Shown: positions 23,043 to 31,300 of the stretch, piece by piece
Position numbering within the stretch: position 1 is the stretch's first letter
Layout of the letters: each line of letters opens with the position of its first letter
Source: an uncultured Clostridia bacterium
GTDB lineage: Bacteria > Bacillota > Clostridia > Oscillospirales > CAG-272
Assembly (NCBI GenBank): GCA_944384515.1
Contig: CALWTU010000014.1
Coordinates: forward strand, 1 to 34,721
Reading direction: 5' to 3'
Length of the DNA stretch: 34,721 bases
Notes under the pieces: generated by a model
Databases searched by the model: none
The model's input: only the letters and a program-made list of their open reading frames with translations
Told to the model about the DNA's origin: nothing
Program-made: the position numbers and the translations under genes

Positions 23043-24923
23043 ATGGAGAGGTGGAAATTAAAAGCAGTAGAATTTATAACAGGGCTCACGCTGTTGCAAA
23101 AGCCTAATCCGTCTGTTATTCGCTATTATCCTCAGAAAACAAGCATTACAATGCCGGAAGAGGCATACTTCAGGCGCTCTGCTCCCGAAAAGCACGGAAT
23201 ATCTTCACTGAGACTTATAGATATGATACTCGAGCTTGAGGACGAAGACCGTGCAAAACTGCATAATATGCTTGTTATCAAGGACGGCGAGATAATATGC
23301 GAGTGCTCAGCCCCCGGTTACAGCCCGAATATTTTTCATCTCTCTCACTCCATGTCAAAGACGGTTACGGGAATGGCTATCGGATTTTTGGTTGATGAGG
23401 GAAGGCTCAGTATCAACACATATCTTACCGACCTGTTTCCCGAATACAAAACAAGGGATAAGAGATTTAAAAATATCACGGTAAAGCACCTGCTCACCAT
23501 GTCAACTGGAGTTATGTTTTCCGAGGCGGGCTCTGTTACGGAAGAAAACTGGACAGAGGCGTTTTTTGCCTCAAAGCTTGCATTTAATCCGGGAAGCATG
23601 TTTGCTTACAACAGTATGAACTCGTATATCCTCGCTAAAATCGTAACGAGGATTTCCGGAATGTCGCTTGTAAACTTTCTCACCCCAAGACTCTTTGCTC
23701 CCCTTCATATAAGCAATTTCTTTTGGGAGAAAGGTCCCGAGGGCGTGGAAAAAGGCGGATGGGGACTCTTTCTGTCCGCTGAGAGCTGGGCAAAGCTCGG
23801 TTATATGATGTTAAACAAAGGAGTGTTTGAGAACAGACGCATTCTCAGCCGTGCGTGGGTTGAAGATAGCGTAAAGATGCACGGCAATGCCCCGGACAAA
23901 GCGGGAGACTACAACTACGGTTATCAGCTTTGGGTCAGCCGCACGGGAGACGACTTCCTCTTTAACGGAATGCTCGGTCAAAATGTCTGGATATGCCCGA
24001 AAAACAACATTGTCGTTGTAATAAACTCCGAGAACAACGAACTTATGCAAAAGAGCCCTGCCCTTGCAATTATAAAGAGTTATCTTAACACGGATACATT
24101 TGAAAACAGAATTTTGCCGTTTCACAATGCCGATTTGCTCAGAGGATATGAAATGCACTTTTTTAAGCGCCGCCACTGGGTAAAGGCGAAAAAGCCTTTG
24201 CGTGGCTTGGCATATAGGTTGGGATTAAAGTATCCGAAGCCGTTCGATACGGAATGGCTGAAGGTGCTCGGTACCTACACTTTTGTAAAAAACAACCACA
24301 GTATTTTGCCGCTGTTTATCCGCCTCATGCAAAACAATTTTACAGGGGGAATAGAATCGGTAAGAATCGAAAAACGGCATGAGAGCCTGTTTTTTACATC
24401 CTGCGAGGGCGGAATATGCTACAAGTTCGAAGTCGGGCTTTATGAATTTAAAACCACGGTTCTGAATATCAACGGAGAGAAATATCTTGTAAAAGCAATA
24501 GGCGAGGCTATTGAGGATGAAGAGAGAAACCCGATTTTCAAAATTGAACTTGTCTTCCCCGAAATGCCCAACTCAAGAAGAATAAAACTGAATTTCAACG
24601 GCAAAGGGCGGCTTGTTATGAGGCTGTCCGAAATTCCCGACCAGAAGCTTGCCGAACCGCTTGTAGAGTCTTTATATGTTTCAAACCCGACTTTTGCTTT
24701 TGCGATATCCCTGCTCGAAAAGCGAATAGGCGACAAGTTTATTCTGAGAAAGCTTGAGAGCATGTTCGCCCCCTCTCTTATAGGTGCAAACACCGACTCC
24801 AACGAATACGCAGAAATTATCGAGAGCGAGTCGCTGAAACTTGACGAGGAACAGCAGTCAACAAAGGGTATCAGCTCCGCAATCATGAAACTGACAAAAG
24901 ATAATGACGACAACTGGCGGTGA
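23043..24923 (+). CDS. beta-lactamase-fold serine hydrolase (class C / PF00144) with C-terminal extension
   Basis: A 626-residue protein. Residues about 50-365 form the class C beta-lactamase/penicillin-binding fold: nucleophile motif S103-M-S-K106, the second motif Y189-N-S, and the third-motif region FNGMLGQNVWICP. Relatives are esterases, D-aminopeptidases or peptidases; true beta-lactamase activity is unlikely without export. Unusually, there is no signal peptide or membrane helix, so the enzyme appears cytoplasmic. The last 250 residues (beta-rich, GGIESVRIEKRHESLFF... onward) are not a domain I recognise. The ATG is 8 bases after AAGGAG and is preferred over an upstream GTG that overlaps the ribosome site. 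Confidence 0.88.
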   Translation: MERWKLKAVEFITGLTLLQKPNPSVIRYYPQKTSITMPEEAYFRRSAPEKHGISSLRLIDMILELEDEDRAKLHNMLVIKDGEIICECSAPGYSPNIFHLSHSMSKTVTGMAIGFLVDEGRLSINTYLTDLFPEYKTRDKRFKNITVKHLLTMSTGVMFSEAGSVTEENWTEAFFASKLAFNPGSMFAYNSMNSYILAKIVTRISGMSLVNFLTPRLFAPLHISNFFWEKGPEGVEKGGWGLFLSAESWAKLGYMMLNKGVFENRRILSRAWVEDSVKMHGNAPDKAGDYNYGYQLWVSRTGDDFLFNGMLGQNVWICPKNNIVVVINSENNELMQKSPALAIIKSYLNTDTFENRILPFHNADLLRGYEMHFFKRRHWVKAKKPLRGLAYRLGLKYPKPFDTEWLKVLGTYTFVKNNHSILPLFIRLMQNNFTGGIESVRIEKRHESLFFTSCEGGICYKFEVGLYEFKTTVLNINGEKYLVKAIGEAIEDEERNPIFKIELVFPEMPNSRRIKLNFNGKGRLVMRLSEIPDQKLAEPLVESLYVSNPTFAFAISLLEKRIGDKFILRKLESMFAPSLIGANTDSNEYAEIIESESLKLDEEQQSTKGISSAIMKLTKDNDDNWR

Positions 24924-24957
24924 CGTCACGGAAAAATCAAATAATCCATATCAGCGA

Positions 24958-25065
24958 TTTTTAAAAATCAGCCGCATAAGTTTAAACATTGACCGACTTA
25001 TTGCGTCAGACGAATAGACGGTTTTTAAAAATTTGCCTGATGAGTTTAAACCAAAAAATACCGAC
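24958..25065 (+). repeat. two imperfect direct repeats
   Basis: TTTTTAAAAAT, 2 bases, GCC, then AGTTTAAAC occurs at 24958-24987 and again at 25022-25051, each followed within about 12 bases by ACCGAC. The copies differ at several positions. Their position just before the terminator hairpin at 25062 suggests local duplication. Confidence 0.5.
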
Positions 25066-25125
25066 CGGGATATATAAGATGTACCGCAATTTTTGCGTAT
25101 ATCAGTATCTGCCGGTCGTTTTTTT
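25062..25125 (+). terminator. intrinsic terminator after the serine hydrolase
   Basis: CGACCGG (25062-25068) pairs with CCGGTCG (25112-25118), followed by seven T. The loop contains an inner CGCAA/TTGCG hairpin. Confidence 0.75.
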
Positions 25126-25278
25126 GTATATCGGTTTTGCTCTTAGTGCAAACTCGGTAATAATTGTTTATAACTTGAGGAAACTCGGATAATACTCGTT
25201 TTATTCTTCGGAATAGTATTGAAATAAATGCGCTCCTTTCAAACAGATATGCCGAGTCTCACGGCAATACTGAAAAAA

Positions 25279-25303
25279 CTCCGGGACTCAAAAAGTCTCG
25301 GAG
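25279..25303 (-). terminator. terminator of the 25342-25857 gene
   Basis: CTCCGGGACT (25279-25288) pairs with AGTCTCGGAG (25294-25303). A run of A on the plus strand just before it gives a T6 tract on the minus strand. Confidence 0.7.
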
Positions 25304-25341
25304 CTTTAATTAACCTGAAATTTTATGTCTGATACAGAATT

Positions 25342-25857
25342 TTAACGCTGAGCAAGCTCCCTGAAAAGCTCTGCCTCGTCCGCAGTAAGGCGGGAGAAGA
25401 AAACATCCTCGGAGAGCAAACGGACAAGGTAATAATCTTCGACAGCACTTTCATCCGCCTTATATTCAGCAAGCTTTTCGAGCATCAGCGAGGGTGCGTC
25501 CTCACGGCTCTCAAGCTCCGAAAGTCCGTTAAATGACTCCGAGAGCCGCTTATATGTCCCGTTTTCCGTATATGGGGTACTTGCATAAGTGAACTCAAGC
25601 ATACATGGGCTTGAAAGAACTGCATCTATCAGCTCATCCGTCGGAGCATTAAGCTCCTCCTCTGTTAACTGAGGGTACTCACGCTCGGGTGCCTCAAAAT
25701 AAAACACATACTTCTCGTCTACTGAGATACTGCCTTCGACTTGTGCATTCGACTCAAAATTTGTGCCTGCAAGCGTATCATCATTTTTGCCGGTTTCAGA
25801 ATCTAATGCGAATACCGTAACAAAGGAGGCTGTTATAAACAATGCGAGTGCGATCAA
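25342..25857 (-). CDS. membrane-anchored small protein of unknown function, start uncertain (possible frameshift)
   Basis: About 171 residues: a hydrophobic N-terminal segment (LIALALFITASFVTVFAL), then an acidic, mostly helical extracytoplasmic region ending LTADEAELFRELAQR. No domain recognised. The start is a problem. The only ATG with a good ribosome site (GGAG at 25889-25892, 8-base spacing) is at 25880-25878, but its frame reads MKNTFLLF and stops at a TGA. The TGA overlaps the TTG at 25857-25855, which opens the long frame (TTGA overlap). In the long frame, coding-like basic residues (KIKRRLKDEKH) precede the hydrophobic stretch, but no ATG, GTG or TTG occurs among them. Explanations are a one-base deletion in a T or A run, a -1 frameshift, or reinitiation after an 8-codon leader peptide. 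It lies behind a long structured leader. Confidence 0.7.
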   Translation of the reverse strand: MIALALFITASFVTVFALDSETGKNDDTLAGTNFESNAQVEGSISVDEKYVFYFEAPEREYPQLTEEELNAPTDELIDAVLSSPCMLEFTYASTPYTENGTYKRLSESFNGLSELESREDAPSLMLEKLAEYKADESAVEDYYLVRLLSEDVFFSRLTADEAELFRELAQR

Positions 25858-25954
25858 AATAACAAAAATGTGTTTTTCATCCTTCAGTCTCCTTTTAATT
25901 TTTTGAAATAAACTTTGAAGTCAAAACTGTAGTAAAGATATTTCCCTGTTTTAT

Positions 25955-26021
25955 AAAATAAAAACAAAACGGCACAAGCCCCAAAGCACAAGAATACCTA
26001 CTTATGCGAGCGTTATGCCGT
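25955..26021 (-). terminator. possible attenuator hairpin in the leader of the 25342-25857 gene
   Basis: In minus-strand RNA, ACGGCA (26021-26016) pairs with TGCCGT (25974-25969), followed by TTTGTTTTTATTTT. An inner stem GCATAAG/CTTGTGC (26007-26001 with 25992-25986) includes one G-U wobble that is valid only in minus-strand RNA. Confidence 0.5.
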
Positions 26022-26032
26022 CAAAATGAAAT

Positions 26033-26115
26033 ATACTAACTGACACCGCTCCGCCCCATCTTAAAGGATAAAACAGCATAAACCAATCGGCTGAGTATTA
26101 CCTGTGACTTAGTAT
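26033..26115 (-). ncRNA. structured 5' leader, unassigned riboswitch-like element
   Basis: In the minus-strand transcript, ATACTAA (26115-26109) pairs with TTAGTAT (26039-26033), extended across an internal loop by CAC/GTG. Inside are a CAGC/GCTG hairpin (26093-26090 with 26077-26074) and a weaker ATC/GAT hairpin (26069-26058), giving a three-way-junction layout. It lies just after a good promoter and just before the terminator-like hairpin at 25955-26021. I compared it from memory with common riboswitch consensuses (purine, TPP, FMN, c-di-GMP, ZTP, Mn, fluoride) and none fits. Confidence 0.4.
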
Positions 26116-26137
26116 CATTCGTTTTTATTCTGAGATA

Positions 26138-26166
26138 AGTATAACATATAATTATCGGTTTGTCAA
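26138..26166 (-). promoter_or_regulatory. sigma-A promoter for the leader and the 25342-25857 gene
   Basis: Minus-strand TTGACA (26161-26166), 17 bases, TATACT (26138-26143). The transcript would start near 26131, about 250 nt before the ATG at 25880. Confidence 0.8.
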
Positions 26167-26230
26167 GTTATTCCAAAAATATAATTTATTTACCAAAAAA
26201 TTTTAACAAATTGCACTTAAACACCATTTT

Positions 26231-27391
26231 TCATATTATTGCGACGGCGATATATCCGACAGCGAGCAATACTGCGAGAAAGGAAAAGTTTATCAGAGAA
26301 AACTTAAATAGATACTTCTTTACCTGAAGCGGACAAGCCGTCTTATAGGTATTAAGTGTAATCAGGCTCGCAAGAGACGCAATAGGTGTGCCGAGTCCGC
26401 CTATATTCACCGCAATCAAAAGGCGGGAGTAGTCATCAGTAAACTTTGAGAGCAGAACCGCCGAAGGAACATTTGATATAAACTGGCATGAGAGAGTGCC
26501 GAACAAAAGCGCATCTCTCGCTATAAGCGAGCCCAAAAACTCCTCGACAACATCAATTCGTGCAAGATTGCCCGAAAATACGAAAAATGCGCAGAAAGTC
26601 AAAAGAAGTCCGTAGTCAACATTGAGCAGCGCCTTGTAATCAAGGAAAAGCAGTGCGGCAATTACTACGATAAGTCCTATATAATAGTCAAAAACACGGA
26701 AGACTATCATAACCGAGAGCATAAAGAGGAGCATATACACTATAACACGCCATAAAGCAGGCTTCTCTTTCGGCTCGCCCTGCACCTGTGCCGGCTCCGG
26801 CTTTACAGTGAGGCAGATGAGTAAAATCATAATAAATGCAACTGCAAAAGGCAGTGCCATTATTTTAAAGAACTCTGCCGTCGGTATTTTAAAATAGGAA
26901 AACATAAAGAGGTTTTGCGGATTGCCGAACGGAGTCAGCATTCCTCCGAGATTTGCCGCTATATTCTGCATGACAAAGGTAAAAGCCAGCAATTTTTTGT
27001 TATCGCAGGACTCCATAACAAACCATCCGAGAGGCAAAAATGTCAAGAGAGCCATATCGTTTGCCATAATCATTGAGCCGAAATATGTAACGAAAACGAG
27101 CGCAAGTACAATGTTGCGCATATTTTTGAATTTTCTGACAATGACATTGGCAAGCCAGACAAAGAAATTTATGTTTCTCAGCGCAACAACTACGGCGAGC
27201 GTACAAAAAAGACAGCTCAGCGTGCCGAAATCAAAATAACCTATATATTCTCTGTCAATCGGAACAAAAAAGGTTGTGACAATTGCAAGCAAAATGGCAA
27301 TAGTCAAAACAATATTTCGTCTGATATAATGTTTTACGGCATGAAAAACTCTACCGCCAAAATCAAGTGTGCGAATTTTATATTCCCTCAT
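26231..27391 (-). CDS. SLC13/ArsB-NhaD-type anion or ion permease
   Basis: A 386-residue membrane protein of the ion transporter superfamily, with about ten hydrophobic helices in two related halves. The re-entrant-loop region MIMANDMALLTFLPLG, followed by NIAANLGGMLTPFGNPQNLFMF (residues about 110-170), carries the G-N-P-Q-N signature of the SLC13/CitM/ArsB group; a matching second-half loop is NVPSAVLLSKFTDDY. The substrate could be a dicarboxylate, arsenite or Na+/H+ and is not decided by sequence. The ATG at 27391 is preferred; a longer reading from TTG at 27412 would place the ribosome-like AGGCGGTG inside the coding region. It has its own promoter. The downstream gene has a separate promoter, so they are not clearly an operon. 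Confidence 0.85.
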   Translation of the reverse strand: MREYKIRTLDFGGRVFHAVKHYIRRNIVLTIAILLAIVTTFFVPIDREYIGYFDFGTLSCLFCTLAVVVALRNINFFVWLANVIVRKFKNMRNIVLALVFVTYFGSMIMANDMALLTFLPLGWFVMESCDNKKLLAFTFVMQNIAANLGGMLTPFGNPQNLFMFSYFKIPTAEFFKIMALPFAVAFIMILLICLTVKPEPAQVQGEPKEKPALWRVIVYMLLFMLSVMIVFRVFDYYIGLIVVIAALLFLDYKALLNVDYGLLLTFCAFFVFSGNLARIDVVEEFLGSLIARDALLFGTLSCQFISNVPSAVLLSKFTDDYSRLLIAVNIGGLGTPIASLASLITLNTYKTACPLQVKKYLFKFSLINFSFLAVLLAVGYIAVAII

Positions 27392-27420
27392 ATTATCACC
27401 GCCTAAATTCAACCCTTAAT

Positions 27421-27448
27421 ATTATACTATCATATTTTTTTATGTCAA
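27421..27448 (-). promoter_or_regulatory. sigma-A promoter of the permease gene
   Basis: Minus-strand TTGACA (27443-27448), 16 bases, TATAAT (27421-27426): both hexamers match consensus. The rest of the spacer (27449-27588) holds no gene that I can support. Confidence 0.8.
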
Positions 27449-27588
27449 TAATATTTACCGATATTTAATAGTTTGTTAACATAGCCACGGTGCTACAAAT
27501 AAACCGATATTAAAAACATTTAAAAAAATTTAAGGGAAATTTGTATTTATCCGCACTCTTCCCTCTCGGTTTCTTGATTTTCGGCAAC

Positions 27589-27618
27589 AAAAAAGGGGAA
27601 ACACCTAAGGTATTCCCC
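27589..27618 (-). terminator. terminator of ydbC
   Basis: GGGGAA (27595-27600) pairs with TTCCCC (27613-27618), with an inner ACCT/AGGT stem. On the minus strand it is followed by six T. Confidence 0.8.
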
Positions 27619-27691
27619 ACAAAAACGCAAGTTAATCGAAGAGCGCACGAAAGGACTTTACAAAGAAGCAAACAGCGCTTTGCAACCAAAA

Positions 27692-27916
27692 TCAGCCAAG
27701 ATCAAGACCGTTCAAAAGATCTCTGAGAACCTTTGCTTCCTCAACAGTAATAGTCACACCCTTACCGAGTTTCTCATTATCAGGCGACCAAGTACGAATA
27801 TCATAAACAGGCTCTCTGTCATTCCATTTAATGAGTTTAAGTTCTTTATTCCAGCCGTTTTTACCTTCGCTGACAACACCGATTGTGCTAATAATCTCGT
27901 ACTTAATTTCGGGCAT
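27692..27916 (-). CDS. ydbC: YdbC-like PC4/p15 single-strand nucleic-acid-binding protein
   Basis: A 74-residue protein matching the Firmicute YdbC family (bacterial PC4): IISTIGVVSEGKNGWNKEL, KLIKWNDREPVYDIRTWSPDNEKLGKGVTIT and a C-terminal helix VEEAKVLRDLLNGLDL. Members form dimers that bind single-stranded DNA or RNA with little sequence preference and may assist transcription or repair. Full family length. It has its own consensus-like promoter and a terminator, so it is monocistronic. AAGGAG lies about 10 bases before the ATG. Confidence 0.92.
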   Translation of the reverse strand: MPEIKYEIISTIGVVSEGKNGWNKELKLIKWNDREPVYDIRTWSPDNEKLGKGVTITVEEAKVLRDLLNGLDLG

Positions 27917-27995
27917 ACTCCCATCTCCTTATGTATTTTAAATCTATAAAAAGTATAAATATTTTATTTTTATAATTATTAATATTATATGTATC

Positions 27996-28024
27996 ATTTT
28001 ATCACAATATATGACAGATGTCAA
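27996..28024 (-). promoter_or_regulatory. sigma-A promoter of ydbC
   Basis: Minus-strand TTGACA (28019-28024), 17 bases, TAAAAT (27996-28001). The stretch 28025-28154 is AT rich and holds no gene that I can see. Confidence 0.8.
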
Positions 28025-28154
28025 TAAAAATGTAAAAAATATTTTAATTTTTCAGGTTAAAATTGCTTTTTGCTTTTGTTTATAAATCAGCAAACCATAT
28101 ACAAATATACTTGTTTTTGCCTTAAGCAATCCGTTTTGTAAATTGCAAATAGTA

Positions 28155-28199
28155 AGGGGCTGTCGCAAATGCATAAAAAATGCGTGAGTGGCAGCCCCT
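28155..28199. repeat. intergenic hairpin sharing the GGCTGTCGC core
   Basis: AGGGGCTG (28155-28162) pairs with CAGCCCCT (28192-28199), with CGCA/TGCG and GCAT/ATGC pairs inside. No T tract follows on either strand and no flanking duplication is visible. The core GGCTGTCGC matches the stems of the terminators at 6003 and 9008. Confidence 0.6.
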
Positions 28200-28206
28200 A
28201 TCGTTA

Positions 28207-28249
28207 CATAAAAACGGAGGAATAAGAGTTACCCCTCAGACCTCCGTTT
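28207..28249 (-). terminator. terminator of the heparinase-type gene
   Basis: AAACGGAGG (28212-28220) pairs with CCTCCGTTT (28241-28249); on the minus strand the stem runs into TTTTTATG. Confidence 0.75.
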
Positions 28250-28324
28250 CGTTTTAACTTTTAAAAATCATCAAGGCTTTCTGTCAGAATAGCACAGATA
28301 AATTTTCAAAGTTTATTTTAAATT

Positions 28325-31300
28325 TTACTGACCTGTAGCAGGCGCCTCAACCGGTGTACCGTGTATCTTGAGCACCATGTTGTACGAATCTCCTGCAATC
28401 TTATTCATATATGCAAGATAATCATCGTAAATATCCTTGCAGTCAAGATACTCACTATAAGAAAGTGAAAGTGCTGTATCAAGGTTCTCGGGAGTGAATG
28501 TCTTGAGAGTGTACTCTACAAGAGTAAGTGCCTTATAAAGGTCTGAAAGCTTAGTAGAGAACGCTGAGAGCTTATCCTCAAGAATAGTCTTAGCTTTATT
28601 GGTAGCGGTTCTGATATTAATCTGCTCTGCCTTATCTCTAACTTGATTCTCAGTATCAGTTGTATCCTCTTTTGCAGTAGGATCCCACATGTTCATTGTA
28701 GTCCACTTGTATCCTACGGGCTTTGTGTCATCTTTTGATTCTACTATCTCAAATACAACAGAAACGTTGAATGAAAGTGCTGTATCGCCCTGTACTGCCA
28801 GTCTCTGAATGCCGTTACGGCCGTACTCAGGCTGACCGCCCATTGACTCTGAATAGCCCTTGCTGTTTGTACTTGAAAGAAGCTGACCCTCTGCCTGAAG
28901 AATAGTAAACTTAAATGACTTTGTATTTGTAACAAGAGAAGCTCTGAGTGTATATTCCTGACCGTCAGGACCCATAGCTGTAAGATATGCAACCTTCTCT
29001 GACTCGTCAAGCTCAATCTTTGCAGCTGTATGAGCAACCCAGTAAACTGTCTGAATCTTTGTAAATGACATCTCATCCTGAATTACAACAGTCTCTCTGT
29101 CATTTGTAACAAGCAGACCGCGTCTTGCGTGAGAAACAAAGTTCAGATAAACCTCTGTGTTATCGAGGATAGCATATGTACCGTGCTCGTTGACATAAGT
29201 GTTTACAATTTCACCCGAAGAATCTGAATACTGACCGTATGCAAGATCTGCAGGTTCTGATGTCATAACAACAACGTTCTGTCCCTCGGAAGTTACTCTG
29301 TAATATTTATATCTTGATGATCCGAAATAATCGTATACATTGTAGTTCTCAGAACCGAGATCCATAATCCAGGAAATGCCCTTATTGTAGTAAATAAAGT
29401 TTCCTGAATCTATCTGTCCGTGGCTGCAGTTGTTCTGTCCACCCATGATACCGGTGTACATTGCGCCACTCTCCCAATCTGATCTTGAAACATATGCTTC
29501 AATGCCTTCCATCTCATAGTCAAGAGGAAGCTCTACCTTCTCATTGTATCCGTCAAAAGGATAGAAGATCAGGTCGAATACTGTAACGCTCCTGCCGTCC
29601 TTAAGGTGCTTCTGACGAAGAGATACAAGATCCTTATCGCCGTAATACTGACCTACAAATGAGAACACGGATGTATCCATAGATGCAAGCTCACCTGTTG
29701 TCCAACCGTCTGAACCGCCGTCATGGTAGTTCCAGATAAATCCGTCGGATGACTCAATGTAAATTGCATAGTAGCAAGTCTTGTCAAGTCCCCATGCGTC
29801 CATATAACCGTAGTCTTTTCCAGTTGAGGAGATAAGACCCATAATCATTCTGAAGAGGTAGTTTGTTCCGTATACCCAGTATGTGGGAGACTCAATGTAT
29901 GATCCGTCCGGTGCATACTGATCAAGACCGTAAAGTCCGAGATTTGTAAGGTTATCACCTACAAGGTATATAGCTTCCTGCATCATAGAAGTGTTTGCTT
30001 CAAGTGAGAGATAATCAAATGTAGCAAGGGTCGCAAGAATCATTCCTGCTGAGCCGACTGCATTGATGTTTGTTGTGCTTGTGTTATAGCTGCTCTGATC
30101 ACCGAAGTTTCTCGGATGCTCGCATGATGAACCTGTAGAAGAAACATATCCATCATGAATACCGTTCTTATAAATTGCATCGGCGATAGGTGCTGTATCA
30201 AGGTCAAGACTTACCATACCGTTGTAAAGCCAGTCGTAAGCAATTGCCATTGCAGCTGCTGTCTCGGCTGTATTTACAAAGTAACCGGGGCCCCAGTGAT
30301 CCCATGCTGACATAGCTATCATCCAGTCATATGCAAATCTGAGAAGATTCTCATTGCCTGTGATATTATACGCCATAGCGATAGTAGGAAGAATGCTTGC
30401 GTTCTCGTAAGCAACCTGAAGCTGTCCGCTTACAGGATCGTATCCGTCTCCTGTATCAGCGATTGTTGTATCTTCGGGAATTGTAGGATCAGGGTTCTTA
30501 CCGTCTTTGTAGGGGTTAACCGGAACCATACCGTCTTTTATTCCCTGATATACGCCGTTTGTATCAACATCTGCTCTCTCTGTATATTCATTAATTGCGG
30601 ATGTAACTAATTTTGTGATATATTCTGCTACCTCGGCATTGTAACCTTCTGCACCCTCTGCGAGGTTATAATAAGCCTTGAGTTTATCAAATATATCCTG
30701 GTTTGCTATAATATAGGGATGCTGGAAATCGTTTGTGTACTTTTTAACATCCTCGTATACCATGCTGCCTGTGCTGTTGTAAGCGTCCTGAAGTTTGTCG
30801 GATGTCTTAACATCGAATACGAACTTCTTCATAAGGTCTACCATGGTGCTAAGGTTCTTATCTCTGCTGACGATGTCCTCGTTGTCCTCTTTGTTATCCG
30901 GAGTAACATCCTCATAGATAACTATAAGACCCATGTCATCATATGCCACAAGCCATCCGGGGAACAGCGCCTCGATGTCTTCCATAGCAATTACAAGATA
31001 CTTGCTTGTTCCGTCCGGGCTGCTCGCAAATCCGGGAGCCTCGGCAAGAGGAATACGTGTATCTCCTACCGTCGCTACGTCACGGCCGGCAGTAATATAT
31101 GTTGCTGTTGTACCTGTGGTAATATCAAATGACTCGTTGTCGGGATGAACGTAGTAAGGAAGTCCCATGTATGAGAGAAGTATCTCAAGGGGAATCATTA
31201 TATTTCCCTTCTCAGAAATCATCGGAGCTCCGTATGTTCCGTCATAGATAGGACGTCTTTCATTTTTGAAGAGAGCGTATTCAACGCCAAGCTTCAAGCA

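Noticed and set aside
24989..25192. 67-codon open frame after the serine hydrolase
   Set aside because: It runs through the direct repeats and the terminator hairpin and has no ribosome site.
27541..27726. 61-codon open frame next to ydbC
   Set aside because: It overlaps the ydbC terminator and coding end; no ribosome site.
28155..28199. Miniature transposable element
   Set aside because: The hairpin is short and no target-site duplication flanks it (left AAATAGTA, right ATCGTTAC).
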